Positions 21,878 to 33,399 of a DNA stretch of 64,000 bases are shown here, in pieces; position 1 is the stretch's first letter, and the number at the start of each line of letters is the position of its first letter. The notes under the pieces are model-generated. The model was not told where the DNA came from. It worked only from the letters and a program-made list of their open reading frames with translations, and searched no databases. Source of the stretch: Dactylorhiza incarnata (lineage: Eukaryota; Streptophyta; Magnoliopsida; Asparagales; Orchidaceae); contig JAWHQI010000005.1 of NCBI GenBank assembly GCA_033032865.1, forward strand, positions 13,168,001 through 13,232,000, in the 5' to 3' direction. The position numbers were made by a program, and so were the translations under genes.

Positions 21878-24153
21878 ATGACTATGCTCGATCTCTTAAA
21901 AGCTCTTCCATCGAAAGCGAACTCTCCTGGGAAAAAGGAAAGTGTCAGCTCAAAGAAAGGAAAGAAGGCGCCAAAGTTTTTAACGAAAGCGAGCGCTTCA
22001 AAGGAGACCGCCCGATCTCCGTTAAAGGAAACTGAGCTTCCTGAGGGTTCAATTGTGCCGGTCTCTGTTGCTTCTGAACCATCAAATACTTCTTCAGACC
22101 TTGTATGGAAATTGCCTAACTTTTCCATTTCTTTTAATTATCAGAAATCCCTGGAGGCGCTGGACCAAACAACTTCCAAACTTCATGAGACCGCCTCTAC
22201 CGAGGTCATTCTGGCTGGGCTGCGGCAGAAGAAGGCCAAGGCCGAATCCTTGAGGCAGAAGATCGCTGAACAGGAGGTCGCTGTGAAGGGCAGGAAAAGA
22301 AAAAATTCAAGTCCATCTAGCTTGACTTATAAGAGAAGCAGAAAAAACGAGGAAGAAAAAGACGTGACCGCCATGGGGGCGACCGTATTTCCTGAATCTG
22401 TCGACCTGGAAGACTCCGCGGAGTTTCAGAAGGTGAATGATAAGGGCGATCTCCTCTTCCTTCCCGCGGTCTCAACTTTATCAAGAGAGGATGATTTTGG
22501 ATTAATCGCCTACCTTGATGAGGTTTCTTCTAATAATTCATCTTTTTCATCGTTGCAGGTGTTGGATCCCCTAGAGGCTTCAGCTCTCAGAAATGTCGTC
22601 GTTGATAAAGAGATCGCGGATAGGGAGAAGGAGATCGCTGATAAAGTAATCAAAGCAAAGGAGGAAAAGAGGAAAGAGATGGAAGAGGTGACGAGGAAGA
22701 AGAAGGAAAAGGAGGCAGAAGAGAAGAGAGAAAAAGAGGAGAAAGAAAAGAAAGAGAAAGAAGAGAAGAAGAAGAAAAAAGATGATGAGAAGAAGAGGAG
22801 GGACAAGGAGGAGTGGGAGAAAAGAGAGAAAAGGAGAAAGAGGAGGAAGAAAAGAAGAAAGAAGCGGCTAAGACCGTCGAGGAGGAGAAGAAGAAGGAGG
22901 CGGTCAGAGTTGCTGAGGAGAAAGCGGCTCTGATCGCCGAGGAGGAAAGGAAGAAAGAGGCGGTCAGGGCCGCCAAGGAGAAGGCGGCTCTAATCGCTGA
23001 GGAGAGGAGGAAAGAAGCGGTCAGGGTCGCTGAGGAAAAGGCGGCTCTGATCGCTGAAGAGAGGAAAAAGGATGCGGTCATGCAGACCGCGGAGAATAAA
23101 AATACTGAGGAGGAGATCGCGGAGAGGCTGCAGATCGCTAAGGAGAAAGCTGCACTTTCTAGCGGTCTCCCAAGTGATTCTCTTCAGGAAGATCGTTTGA
23201 ACAAGGTCGCACCAGATCGCGCGGTGGTGGTCTCAGTTTCGCGAGCTGGTATGGGCAAAAAGATTCTTCAGTCGGTTGAATTCCTTTCATTACCTATGGT
23301 TCGACCTGTCTCTTTAGAAAGAAAACGTGAGATCATCCTTATTGAGACTGATGATATCCTTTTGAGTAATGAAGAGTTAAAAAGAAGAAGAAAGGAGGGA
23401 GAAAGATCGCAAAAAAGAGAATTGAAAAGAATGGATCTGGAGCGTTTAAGGGGATCAGATCGCCTTTCACTGACCGCAGATCCCGCGGTCACTAAAGATG
23501 TCGGAAGAGCTTTACGTGACTACGGTCTCGACTTCTTTCCAAGTACTCTTTCTGCTTATTAAAAGAATTTATTTTGATCGTTTGCCAATGATTGAAGTAA
23601 CCCATTTCTTGTGACCGCAGATGATGGCAATGCTGAGATCGAGGAGGGAGAACTTCCTCAGCATACTGTGACCTCTCCCCAGCTTGCCATCATTCTTAAT
23701 CCAATGTTTGAGGACGTTCGCTCTATGCTGATGAGATAACGAACTCAGAACGATTAGATCCGCGATCTTGAAGAGAAACTGCGCACTAATGAGAAGAGGG
23801 TTCGAGAGGAATGTGATCTGAAGATTGCAGAGATCGCACGAGCTCTCAAGAAGGCTGAAAAGGATGCTGAGTATTACAAGGGGAAGGCTGCGGCGCTGTC
23901 TGCGGAGAATGAGAGGCTGAGGGGCGGTCATGCAAAGATGCTGATGAGACTGGGTACCTCCAGCGATCATCCCACGGAGAGACCGCAGCCTGAAATTGTG
24001 TTAATCCCTATGGATCAGGTGGACAAGGAGATGTCAAAAATTCACCGATCTGCAATGCTGGCTAACCATAGTTTAGTGTCAGTTATGGCCGTAGTGAATG
24101 ATATGCAGGATGTCGCGGCTCATGTAGGGAGAAATAGGCCTTTAAGGAAATAA
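21878..24153 (+). pseudogene. TE6 antisense gene 1: Lys/Glu-rich coiled-coil protein, intron-containing
   Basis: Read on the strand opposite to pol. Exon 1 (21878-23542) encodes a basic N-terminus, then long charged helices including about four 19-20-residue repeats of KKEAVRVAEEKAALIAEER (about 22875-23090). One frameshift near 22815-22840 splits it. A 78-bp intron is likely (23543-23620: GTACTC...CCGCAG), joining in phase to exon 2 (23621-24153), which has another coiled coil (LEEKLRTNEKRVREE, AEYYKGKAAALSAENERL) but two in-frame stops near 23740-23760. The TATA box is at 21780 and a palindrome follows the stop. Function unknown; antisense ORFs are described for Tat elements. Low-complexity helices alone would be weak evidence; the intron phase and promoter strengthen it. 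Confidence 0.68.
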
Positions 24154-24164
24154 ACATTTAATTT

Positions 24165-24180
24165 GAGACCGAGCGGTCTC
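24165..24180 (+). repeat. Palindrome after antisense gene 1
   Basis: GAGACC-GAGC-GGTCTC, 12 bases after the stop codon. The identical 16-mer follows antisense gene 2 at 26255-26270. It may act as a 3' end or regulatory signal; unproven. Confidence 0.75.
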
Positions 24181-24451
24181 TGGATTTTGAACGATTTGTT
24201 TTGTAATATTGTTGCTAATGTTCCATCTATTTTTTGTGGCCTTTTTTAGTTCTATGTTTTGTGCGGTCCGGATTTCTGTAATTTCGGTCTCTTTATGCCT
24301 GGATTGCCTATGTTATTGCTGTTGTATGTTTTATTTATTGAGACCGTCAACATAGAATGCTTTCATATAACCTTGCACAGGTCGAGCGGTCTGCGAATTT
24401 TTGCTGGGCGATCATTAAAAAGTAATGATTACGAAATGACCCTTCAACTTC

Positions 24452-24459
24452 TATAAATA
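24452..24459 (+). promoter_or_regulatory. TATA box of antisense gene 2
   Basis: TATAAATA on the + strand, 79 bp before the ATG at 24531 and 43 bp before an in-frame ATG at 24495. The first ATG would lie almost at the transcription start, so I prefer the second. Confidence 0.65.
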
Positions 24460-24530
24460 GCTGTCTTCATAACTTTTATTTCATGCTCTCTTGAATGCGC
24501 CCTAAGCACCGATCTCAGCGATTGCTCAAA

Positions 24531-26225
24531 ATGGTGTCCGCTCGTGCCTCTTCTGCTAACATTTTCCTGAACGCCGATCACAAGCAAGGTCGCTTATCAA
24601 AGGATGAGTATCTTGATTTCATAAAAAAGTATATGATTCAGACTCAGATAGTTGTGAGACCGCCAACCGATCATGAAAGGTTGAACTTTGGAGAGGAGAA
24701 AAAGTTTATCATCCCCATCGATCACTTCGATAACGGGTTGAAGATTCCCCTCCCTTGGGAATGGCTAGAGATTTTGGAATACTACGGCTTCGTGCTCGCC
24801 CAGTTGGCCCCGAACTCCATCGGTCTGGTCAATTTCTTTATCAATTACTTGAGATCGGAAAAGCTGAAATTCACAATGAATCTGTTCCGCGCAACCTTTA
24901 CTGCGAAGATTTTGAAGGAAGGCAGAAAAAAGGAAGAGTTTAAAGGATTGATGTACTTTTCAGCAGATGGAATGAAAATCCTGAATCTTCCTAATAAAAT
25001 CTCTTTCTGGACAGAGAGGTTTCTTGTCTTCGAAGGTGACCTTGGCGGTCTCAGGAGCTCACCCTCTCCGCGACCTGACAGTATCTTTAAGAAGATAAAG
25101 GCGGTCTCAACTAAGGAGCTGAAGATTTTGGGCTTCTTGGCGGGCAAGAGGATCGACCTCATTCACTATCTAGCGATCTGGCCCGAGATCGCTGAGATCA
25201 CTCCAGCTTAGAGTAAGTCTTCCTTGCGGTCTCGAGTAGATTCTTTTCATGACTTGTACCTTTTTCCTAACTTTCCTTTTCCCTATCTTTTAGCGACCTT
25301 TGCGGTCCCTGAAAAAGATCCCATCTCCCCAGCAATGGAAGTTCTTACTCAAAGGGAGAGGAGGTTGAAGCGCGAGGCTGACGTGTTCGGCACCACTTCT
25401 GAGACCGCTGAGCGAAATTTTCCCTTGGTTGGTTTTAAAAGAAGAATGAAGGATATCAAAGGAAAACCCCTCCTCAAATGGGCGGCCAAAGGAAAATCTG
25501 TGAAGGTGTCTACTGATCTTCCCCTATGGAGCGGGAAGGTGACCCGCCACGCATACGTGATCACTTCGGCTTTGTATGGGAGAAAGAATACAAATGAAAT
25601 ATTTAATATTGAGACCGAAGAGCTCCCCGACCTCTACGCTCAAGTGACCGCTAGAAGCACCATTTTAAACCACCATATGGGGCGGTATCTTCGCAGCGCT
25701 CTGGACGAAATAACTGCCTTGCAAGAAGAAAGAAAAGTGAGAATTTTACTTACATTTTATGAACGCGTTACTTACGATCGCGCGGTCTAACATATATCTT
25801 TTTGGCAGCAATCTGAAAAAGCAGCCTATGACCCTGAGAATCCAGCTTTTCAAAGGGCTATGATGCATCACATAAAAGAGACCGCTGACCAGGTGCTGGA
25901 TGAGGTTCGCAACCGCGGTGGATTTACTGAAGAATTCAAAGATATATCATTTGCCGATCTCTTCCCTGATGCGGCACAGAGAATTGAAGAACAATGTGTG
26001 ACTGCCGAAGAGACCGCGGATATTGCCGATGAGACAGCAGATCAAGATGAAGACGTCGTGATTGAAGACGAAGAAAGCGGAAGCCGCTATACCCTGGGCC
26101 TGGACTCCAGTTCGAGCTCAAGCTCTGGATCTAGGGTTCCAGGGAATAGCTTAGAAGAATCCTCCGCAGAAACTGGTTCTTCCCCCTCGAGCGAGCGGTC
26201 TTCCAAGAGATCAAAAAGAGGATAA
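24531..26225 (+). pseudogene. TE6 antisense gene 2: Transposase_28 (PF04195)-like protein, three exons
   Basis: Exon 1 (24531-25212) carries a block resembling Transposase_28, the domain known from antisense ORFs of Tat elements: LPWEWLEILEYYGFVLAQLAP, NSIGLVNFF, LKFTMNLFRATF. Intron 1 (25213-25293, 81 bp) has GTAAGT, CTAAC branch site (25267-25271) and TTTTAG. Exon 2 is 25294-25736. Intron 2 (25737-25808, 72 bp) has GTGAGA, CTAAC (25787-25791) and GGCAG. Exon 3 ends at 26225 with an acidic then Ser-rich tail finishing SKRSKRG, a possible nuclear signal. Exon phases match across both introns. A TAG at 25209-25211, last codon before intron 1, disrupts the otherwise open product of about 513 aa, so this copy may be dead or use another donor. 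The ATG at 24531 has a better context (AAAATGG) than the one at 24495. Function is unknown. Confidence 0.78.
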
Positions 26226-26254
26226 ATTGTAATTTTCCTGTTTCCTTTTTTTTG

Positions 26255-26270
26255 GAGACCGAGCGGTCTC
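26255..26270 (+). repeat. Palindrome after antisense gene 2
   Basis: Identical to 24165-24180: GAGACC-GAGC-GGTCTC, 30 bases after the stop at 26225. Confidence 0.75.
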
Positions 26271-27763
26271 GTTGTAGTAGACATTTCAGAATATATATAA
26301 AAATTGAATTTCTGTTTAGATTCTGTCTGAGTGAATGAATTTGTTTTCGATGCATATATTTATTTGTTCTTTTTGAGTTAGAATCGGCATTCGATCTCAA
26401 TGCCTTAGGTTTATTACATGATTTTCTTTCAAAATTAAAGAACTTCAGGTGGCGATCTCTTGGAAAAGACACTAAAGATCTTGAAGGAAAACCGAAACTT
26501 TATATAAACAAGACTACCTTGCGATCTCGAGATAATCAGATCGCTAAAAAAGAAATTCAGCAACTCAAACTTTTTGATCAGAAACCAACTTATCCATAAT
26601 AGTTATGCGGTCTTAGATTTCACAGTTCGCAATATAAGGAAACTATAACTTGAATATGATTCGAACTCATCGAACTCTGGATGATCGGCGCCCAAATGAC
26701 TTTCACGAAACCCGTTTGATGACCCCTTGATAGCCAAGACCATTACTTGAAAAGGAAAATAATAACTCCTCATGAACTCCAGTTCAGCGATCATATTATA
26801 TACAGACCACTATCTTGAAGAAAACCCAACTTTCACTTGGTGAGGAATATAAAACCATGATCACTCCATATAGCTTTGAATAACAGAGAACATCGGGATC
26901 TCGATCTTACTAAAACCGGGCCGACCTGCTGGCATAAGAGATTCCTGAATAGCGACCTCAATTGTCCTGAAAAAATTATGCCCGGCGATCGTAAATCACT
27001 CAGATCGCTCTTTGGAGAGAGTAGGAAAGAAGAACATGCGGTCTCATAAATTTCTGACCGCCCGATCCCAGTACAAAAGGGATGAATAGGATTTTTTATA
27101 GTAAGAAGAAGATGGGAAAAAGGATCTCAAAATGATCCAAAGGGATGGTGTGGTCATGCCGCGGAGGCTATACCGACATTGCTTTTCTTACAGGGTTACC
27201 GAGTTTGCTGCAAACATGCCAATCTAAGGTTCAGGCGACGGTCATGGATGTTTCTGACCGCCCCTTACCTAACCACGCTTCAACGAGTATTCGAGAGTTA
27301 CAGACCAAAATGATCGGTAGGGCAGGTGTGGTCATACCGCGGAGGCTACACCGACATTGCTTTCCCTGAAGGATAGTTAAGATCATAACAATGTCCTTCC
27401 TAATACATGACAGAGCTGAGCCAGCCACCTAGACCTCCTTGAAATGCTGAGGTGTGCCAGATGTCAGCAAGGACCCGGTATCCTAAACCTCCACCGCTCG
27501 AGCTTGGCGAGCTACTGCTACACAGATTCGAAATCTCCCCGACATCTGTGGTCCCGGCAGAATTACACGTCGAGCTAACAAGTCGAGGGGGAAGATAGTA
27601 GGATCCGTCGATGTCTCACTTGACAGGTTTTTGGCTTTTCAAAAAATAACTTATTCTTAAGACTTGTCATCCATCACTTGTATTGAGAATGCTTTGATAA
27701 TACCTGCGTGATGTTTGAGAGAAGAAAAGTGAGAAAAAGAATGAGTGAATCGGATACGAACAT
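26271..27763 (-). other. TE6 spacer between antisense genes and the end of pol
   Basis: No conserved coding frame. A 38-bp direct repeat, GTGTGGTCATRCCGCGGAGG and onward, occurs at 27148-27185 and 27326-27363 with two mismatches. GCGGTCTC motifs are at about 26604 and 27036. It is the convergent 3' region of pol and of the antisense genes. Confidence 0.65.
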
Positions 27764-30217
27764 TTAAGAAAAGAAGAGTTTGAGATCATCTCCGCTCCAT
27801 GAATGAGGCAATTCTTTTCCTTCATAAGTTTGGAGATAGTAAGCACCATTTTTAAACACACTCTTCACCATGAACGACCCCGCCCAGTTTGGGTTAAGCT
27901 TTCCAACTGAACCAGCTCTTGCTGCTGTATCTATTTTCTTCAGGACTAGATCCCCAACAACGAATTCTTTGGTTCTTACATTTTTATTGAATAGCCTCGC
28001 CATTCTTCTTTTCACCTCTTCTTGCCTGATGATTGTCGTATCTCTCAACTCCTCAATTAAATCAAGGCTGCATTTTAGCTCCTCATCATTTCCTTCCATC
28101 CAATCAATTTGATTCTGTTGTGCCAATAATACTCTTGGGCTTTTTACTTCAAATTCCACCGGAATAAGGGCTTCAGAACCGTGTGATAATTTGAATGGAG
28201 TCTCTCCAGTAGCAGAACATGGAGTTGTCCTCAAGGCCCATAAGACGGAAGGTAGTTGTTCTGCCCAGTTGCCCCTGACATTTTCTACCTTCTTTTTCAA
28301 GAGATTTATGATGAGTTTGTTGGCGGCCTCTACCTGCCCATTGCTTCTAGGATGATGCACAGAAGCGAAACGTAGCTCAATGCCAATTTGCTTACAGAAA
28401 TTAACAAGAGTTGATTTATTGAACTGAGAACCGTTATCCGTGATGATTGCCATTGGAATTCCGTGCCGACATACTATCTCTCCCCAAATAAAATTTTTCA
28501 CGACTTGAGTAGTAATTTTGGCCAATGCTTTTGCCTCTATCCATTTGCTGAAATTGTCAATCATGACTATAATATATCGACGCTGCCCACTTGCCATAGG
28601 GAAAGGCCCAATCAAATCCATTCCCCAAACTGCAAACGGCCATGGAGTTGCTATCGACTTGAGTTGTTGAGCCGGCTGATTTTGGAGAGGAGCAAATTTC
28701 TGGCACTTTACACATTTCTTAGCAAATTTTTCCGCATCTTTCCTCATTTGAGGCCAAAAATAGCCTTGCCTCAGAATTCTTTTTTCCAAAGTTCTAGCTC
28801 CAGAGTGACTTCCACATTCTCCAGAATGGACCTCCTGAAGGACCGTTGGAATCTCCTCCTCCGAAACACATCGTGCTAATGGTGAAAGGAAAGTTCTTCT
28901 ATAAAGCACTCCTGCAACAAGATAATAGTTAGCCGCTTTTCGTTTAAACCTTTTCCTATCCTTTATTGATGAATGGAGCTCTCCAGTTGAAAGATATAGA
29001 ACAAATGGATCCATCCAAGACGGATGCTGATCAATCTCCATGACCTCTCCTTCTTCAATTGCTGGGCGAAACAATTCCGAAGTTGTTCCTCCCGAGAGAA
29101 GTCCAAATTTTGCCAACTCATCTGCTTCCACGTTCTCACCCCTTGGAATATGGTCGATGGTAAAGCTTTTGAACTTCCCAACCTCAATTTTTACCAGAGT
29201 TAGATACCGCTTTAAAATACTATCTCTAGTTTCGAAAGTTCCATTTACTTGAGAAGCCATCACCAAAGAGTCTGTGAAGACTTTGACATCATCAATCCCC
29301 AACTCTCTAGCAAACTTAAGACCGGCTAGCAAAGCCTCATATTCCGCCTGATTGTTTGTTACTTGAAAATAGAACTTCAGTGCTTGATCCAGCCTTACTC
29401 CATTTGGGTTGATTAAGACAACTCCTGCTCCGGAAGAATTTTTTCCTGAGGCTCCATCCACGAAGATTTTCCAGGCAAGGGGCACTCCGACCCCCTTCTG
29501 CGACTCAACTTCTTTGGCATCCACCATGAAGTCTGCTAAAACTTGAGCTTTGATCGCCACCCTTGGAACATAAGATATGTCAAACTCACTGAGCTCTATT
29601 GCCCACTTTGCCAACCTGATTGAATGCTCTGGCTTCTCCAAGACACTCTTCAATGGAAGATCAGTAATGACTAGAATCGAATGAGCTTGAAAATATGGTC
29701 TTAATCTTCTTGCTGAAGTTATAAGCATTAAGGCCAACTTTTCGAGAATAGGATAACGAGTCTCTGCATTCTTCGGGATTCGACTCACGTAATAGACTGG
29801 GAATTGCTTCTTTTTCTCCTCTCGAACCAAAACGGAGCTTATGGCATCAGCTCCGACTCCCATATACAGAAAAAGATTTTCTCCCTCTCGCGGGCTTTGG
29901 AGCAAAGGAGTTGATGTCAATTGCTTTTTAAGCTGAGTGAAAGCATCATCACATTCCTTTGTCCATTCGAACTTACTCCCTCCCCGGAGGGTTTTAAAGA
30001 AGGGTGCACTCTTATCCCCTGATCGGGAGATGAAACGACTTAAGCCTGCCATCCTCCCTCCCAGCTGCTGAATTTCTTTGGGGGACTTGGGAGGTGGCAT
30101 CTCCAAAATAGCTTTTACTTTGTCAGGATTGGGTTCCAGCCCTTCTGGAGTAAGGAGGTGACCCAGAAATTTTCCTTTACTTGCCCCGAAAACACACTTC
30201 AACGGATTCAACCTCAT
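27764..30217 (-). pseudogene. TE6 pol: RT C-terminus, two RNase H domains and integrase (817 aa)
   Basis: Continues the RT frame after one TGA (about 30224-30226). It begins with the RT connection (LNPLKCVFGASKGKFLGHLLTPEG). A retroviral-type RNase H follows (about residues 100-225) that looks degenerate (LYMGVGADAISSVL). Then comes an archaeal-type RNase H (FVDGASGKNSSGAGVVL, NNQAEYEALLAGL, FTDSLVMASQ, about 248-370). Integrase has an HHCC zinc region (HSGECGSHSGARTLEK, CVKCQKF), the catalytic core (GMDLIGPF, TDNGSQF, NGQVEAANK) and a C-terminal part to about residue 817. Dual RNase H defines the Tat lineage. It would complete cDNA synthesis and insertion. Confidence 0.9.
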
Positions 30218-30226
30218 ATTAAAAGC

Positions 30227-30985
30227 TCAAAAGGTTGCAAAAGTTTCTGAGAGGTCTCTACGATGAGAAGAGAATAATTTGCTTTTAACCAAGAGGTCAT
30301 CAACATATACCTCAAGGTTTCTTCCCTTTTGACTCCTGAAAACTGTATCCATCATTTTCTGATAGGGTGCTCCAGCATTTTTTAGCCCAAAAGGCATTAC
30401 GAGATAACAGAAGCAACCGTCATTTGTGATGAATGAAGTATGAGGTATATCTGGTTTATGCATTCTGATTTGATGGTAACCTGAAAAAGCATCTAAAAAG
30501 CTCATAAAAGAATAACCTACCGCAGAATCTACTAAAGAATCTATCCGAGGCAAGGGGTAGCAATCCTTGGGGCAAGCTTTATTGAGTTTAGTAAAGTCGA
30601 CACACATCCTCCATTTCCCACCTGACTTCTTTACCATTACAACGTTTGACACCCATTCTGGGTATTGGATTGGTTGGATGAACTTTGCCTTCAGGAGCTT
30701 CCCTACCTCTTCACGGATAGGCTGTGCTAGAGTAGTTGCAACAGACCTCTTCTTCTGCTGGATCGGGATGAAGTTTGGGTCAATATTGAGATGGTGGCAA
30801 GCAACATCCGGATCTACTCCAGGCATGTCATCTGCCGACCAAGCGAAGATATCTAGATTTTGCAGAAGGCAAGAGATGAGTTGACTCTTGTCAGCTTCAG
30901 ATAGTTCAGCGTTGATGGAGAGGCTCTTGCTCTCATCTTCCTCGCTGATCCGAACCTCTTGAGTACTTGGGCAGGTTCCAAGCAA
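30227..30985 (-). pseudogene. TE6 reverse transcriptase, N-terminal part
   Basis: Carries the RT fingers and palm: WVSNVVMVKKSGGKWRMCVDFTKLNKACPKDCYPLPRID, SFLDAFSGYHQIRM, FITNDGCFCYLVMPFGLKNAGAPYQ and the catalytic EVYVDDLLVKS (YVDD intact). A TGA interrupts the frame just downstream, and a frameshift (31012 to about 30985) separates it from the protease. No Met is obvious at the start because it is part of a polyprotein. Confidence 0.9.
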
Positions 30986-31011
30986 ACTCCATCTCTTGCA
31001 TCCTCCTCAAT

Positions 31012-31743
31012 TTACTCTGCAGCTTGGACTTGTTCAGGAGCTTCAATTGATTCAGCCATCATGACTTCTTGGGGAGGAGAGGATACAATCATGTTGACCG
31101 TCTTTACGTAGCATTCCCTAGCTTTCCTTGGGTCACTCCTGATTCGGTGTTGTTTGCCGTTCAAGGCGAACTTCACTGCTTGATGATAGGTGGAGACAAT
31201 GGCTTGATATCCATTCAAGAAGGGTCTTCCAAAGATGGCGTTGTAGCTACTGGGAGCATCAACGACTATAAATTTGACCAGCTTCACTATCCCTCCCAGA
31301 ATTACGGAAAGAGTGATGAGCCCTTCTACTTCTTTCTTCTCTCCTAAAAAACCATAAAGGGGGCCTTCAATTGATAGGAGGGGTTTACCTGTTTTCAACG
31401 CTTCGAAGGCAGGTTTGAAGAGCACGTTGACTGAGCTTCCCGTGTCTATCAGAATTTTCTCCACTGTATAATTTTCAATTACAGCTTTAATGACGACTAC
31501 GTCGTCAAAGGGATTTGCGGTCTGAGGAAGATCTTCATCTCCAAAAGTGACCGTCCCTCGGACCGGAGCTGAAGAGGTAGCAGCGACCTCTGACTGATAA
31601 ACTCTTTTCAAACTCGCCTTTCTCGAGGACTCTGGACCTGCACCTCCGTGGATGCAGAAGAGGTTGCCTAAGGCACCCTCGTCATTAGCATCCACGCATT
31701 CATTGGGAAATCCGATATTGCCGAGATGGCCAATATCATCCAC
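31012..31743 (-). pseudogene. TE6 aspartic protease
   Basis: The retropepsin motif ILIDTGSSVNVLF lies about 100 residues in; the downstream flap and hydrophobic strands (SYNAIFGRPFLNGYQAIVS) fit the gypsy protease fold. It follows gag in the same polyprotein and ends at a TAA at 31012 with the RT frame shifted by one. It would mature gag-pol. Confidence 0.86.
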
Positions 31744-33393
31744 TTCTTCGCATGCCCAGTGAACTTCCGCTACTTCCTTAGCCTTGGAGGTTGAGGCTTT
31801 GGCAGAATCATTCTTCTAAATGAGATCTCGGAGCTTACCCTCCTTCAGAAGCTTCTCTAAAAACAGGCGGAGAGCTCTGCAATCCTCTGTCAAATGCCCC
31901 CTATCCCTGTGGTATTAACAGTAGAGAGTAGGATTTCTGGTCTTTGGATCCGAGTTTGGCGGAGCTGGCCCCTTGAAAAAGGGCTGCTTCTGAAGGATTT
32001 GGAGCACTTCACTCATGGAAACACCAAATTCTGTAAAAGACTCTTGGGATTCATTGTAGAGTGAAGGAATGGGCAGAAGGGGAGGTTGGGCGTACTGGAT
32101 CTGGTGGACTAGGGTGACTTGCGGAGCAGGAGTAGCGGGGGTTTGATGAAATGAACCTTGAGGCGGGAAAGATTGATTACCTCGATTGAAGCGGTTGTTG
32201 CGATAATTCTTACCTCTCGGAGCTGGAGGTGGAAGCTCTTGTCGAGGCTTTGAGGAAGATGGAGCCGGATAAAATCCCGCAGAGCCTTTCTGAGTGGCCC
32301 TGTTGGTCAAATTGCTCACATAGGTGGGGTTGTTGATCTCTCCTTCTATGTAGCGATTGGCAATGCTGATCAGCTCCTGATAGGAGCCAGGCTCCTTGGT
32401 TGTGACTTTGAACTTCAGAGGGCCCTCCTGCAGGCCACTGATCAAAGCTACCATGTAGAGCTCGGGATCCATGTCTCTGACTCCCAAGATCTCTTTCTGA
32501 AAATGGTCAACGAAATGTGCTGCAGTCTCGTTGTCGCCTTGCTTAATCTTGAAGAGGGTTGCGGGACCACTCTTCCTTTTCTTCGCAGTGGCAAACCTTA
32601 GAAGGAGCTCTTGCCTCAGGGCAGCAAAGCTCGAGATAGATTGACAAGGCAGCTTATAGAACCATTCCATGGCCGACCCATCAAAGGAGGTGACCATCAG
32701 TTTGCACCTCACTCCATCTGAAATGGTCCTGAGGGCAACAGCAGACTCGAAGGCTTGAAGATGACACATTGGGTCGGTCTCCCCTGTATACACAGGGAGG
32801 CGGGGCTCTCTGAATCCGTGAGGAATCGGATCCCGACGAATCTCATCAGTAAAGGGGGAAGGCTCCCCAAACTCAGAAGGTCCCGGAGGAGGAAGGAAGG
32901 AAGCAGGAGGAGCTTGAGGGTAAGCAAACCCTTCTTCAAAATTCAGGATCTGAGTCGGAGGCCCCTGGGCTGCGGCTCGGAAAGAATTACAACGGGCGGT
33001 GAACTCCTCATGCTGAGATCGCTGAGGAGCTGCGGGCTGGAAGACAGGGTGATCGCTCGGGTGACCGCTTACCATGCGGTCAGGAGTGGCGACCTGAGAG
33101 GCTTGGGGAAGGATCTTCTGGGAGATCGCGGCTAGAAGCTGGTTCATAGCCTCAATCTGGTTCGCGGACTCCTGCTGAGTTCGGACGACTTCTTGCCGAT
33201 CTCGAGCGGCCTCTTGCTGAGACCGCGCGATCTCCTGCTGAACAAAGGCGGCGTCCTGCCTAGCTCGGGCGGCCTCGCGGAGAGCTTGTTCAACATGAAG
33301 CTCGAAGCGGCGCTCAAGCGCTTCTAACGGGTTGTGATCGGAAGGGGGAACGCCAGGAGATCGCAGGGGACGACCTCTACGGCGATCAGCCAT
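31744..33393 (-). pseudogene. TE6 gag (Tat-type, two in-frame stops)
   Basis: ATG at 33393. The N-terminus is a long heptad helix (RFELHVEQALREAARARQDAAF...), followed by a Pro-rich linker. The retrotransposon gag core has PRLPVYTGETDPMCHLQAFESAV, GSAMEWFYKLPCQSISSFAALRQELL and ETAAHFVDHFQKEI. An Arg/Asn-rich tail ends in a Tat-type C..HRDRGHLTEDC motif whose second position is a TAA (about 31912-31914); a TAG follows near 31820. The frame then runs into the protease with EVAEVHWACEEVDDIG. Capsid/nucleocapsid role. GCGGTCTC-type motifs are dense near its start (about 33009-33235). Confidence 0.88.
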
Positions 33394-33399
33394 CTTGAA

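Noticed and set aside
22510..23081. Ser/Phe-rich minus-strand frames
   Set aside because: Shadows of the Lys/Glu-rich + strand coiled coil; composition is what the complement of AAG/GAG codons gives.
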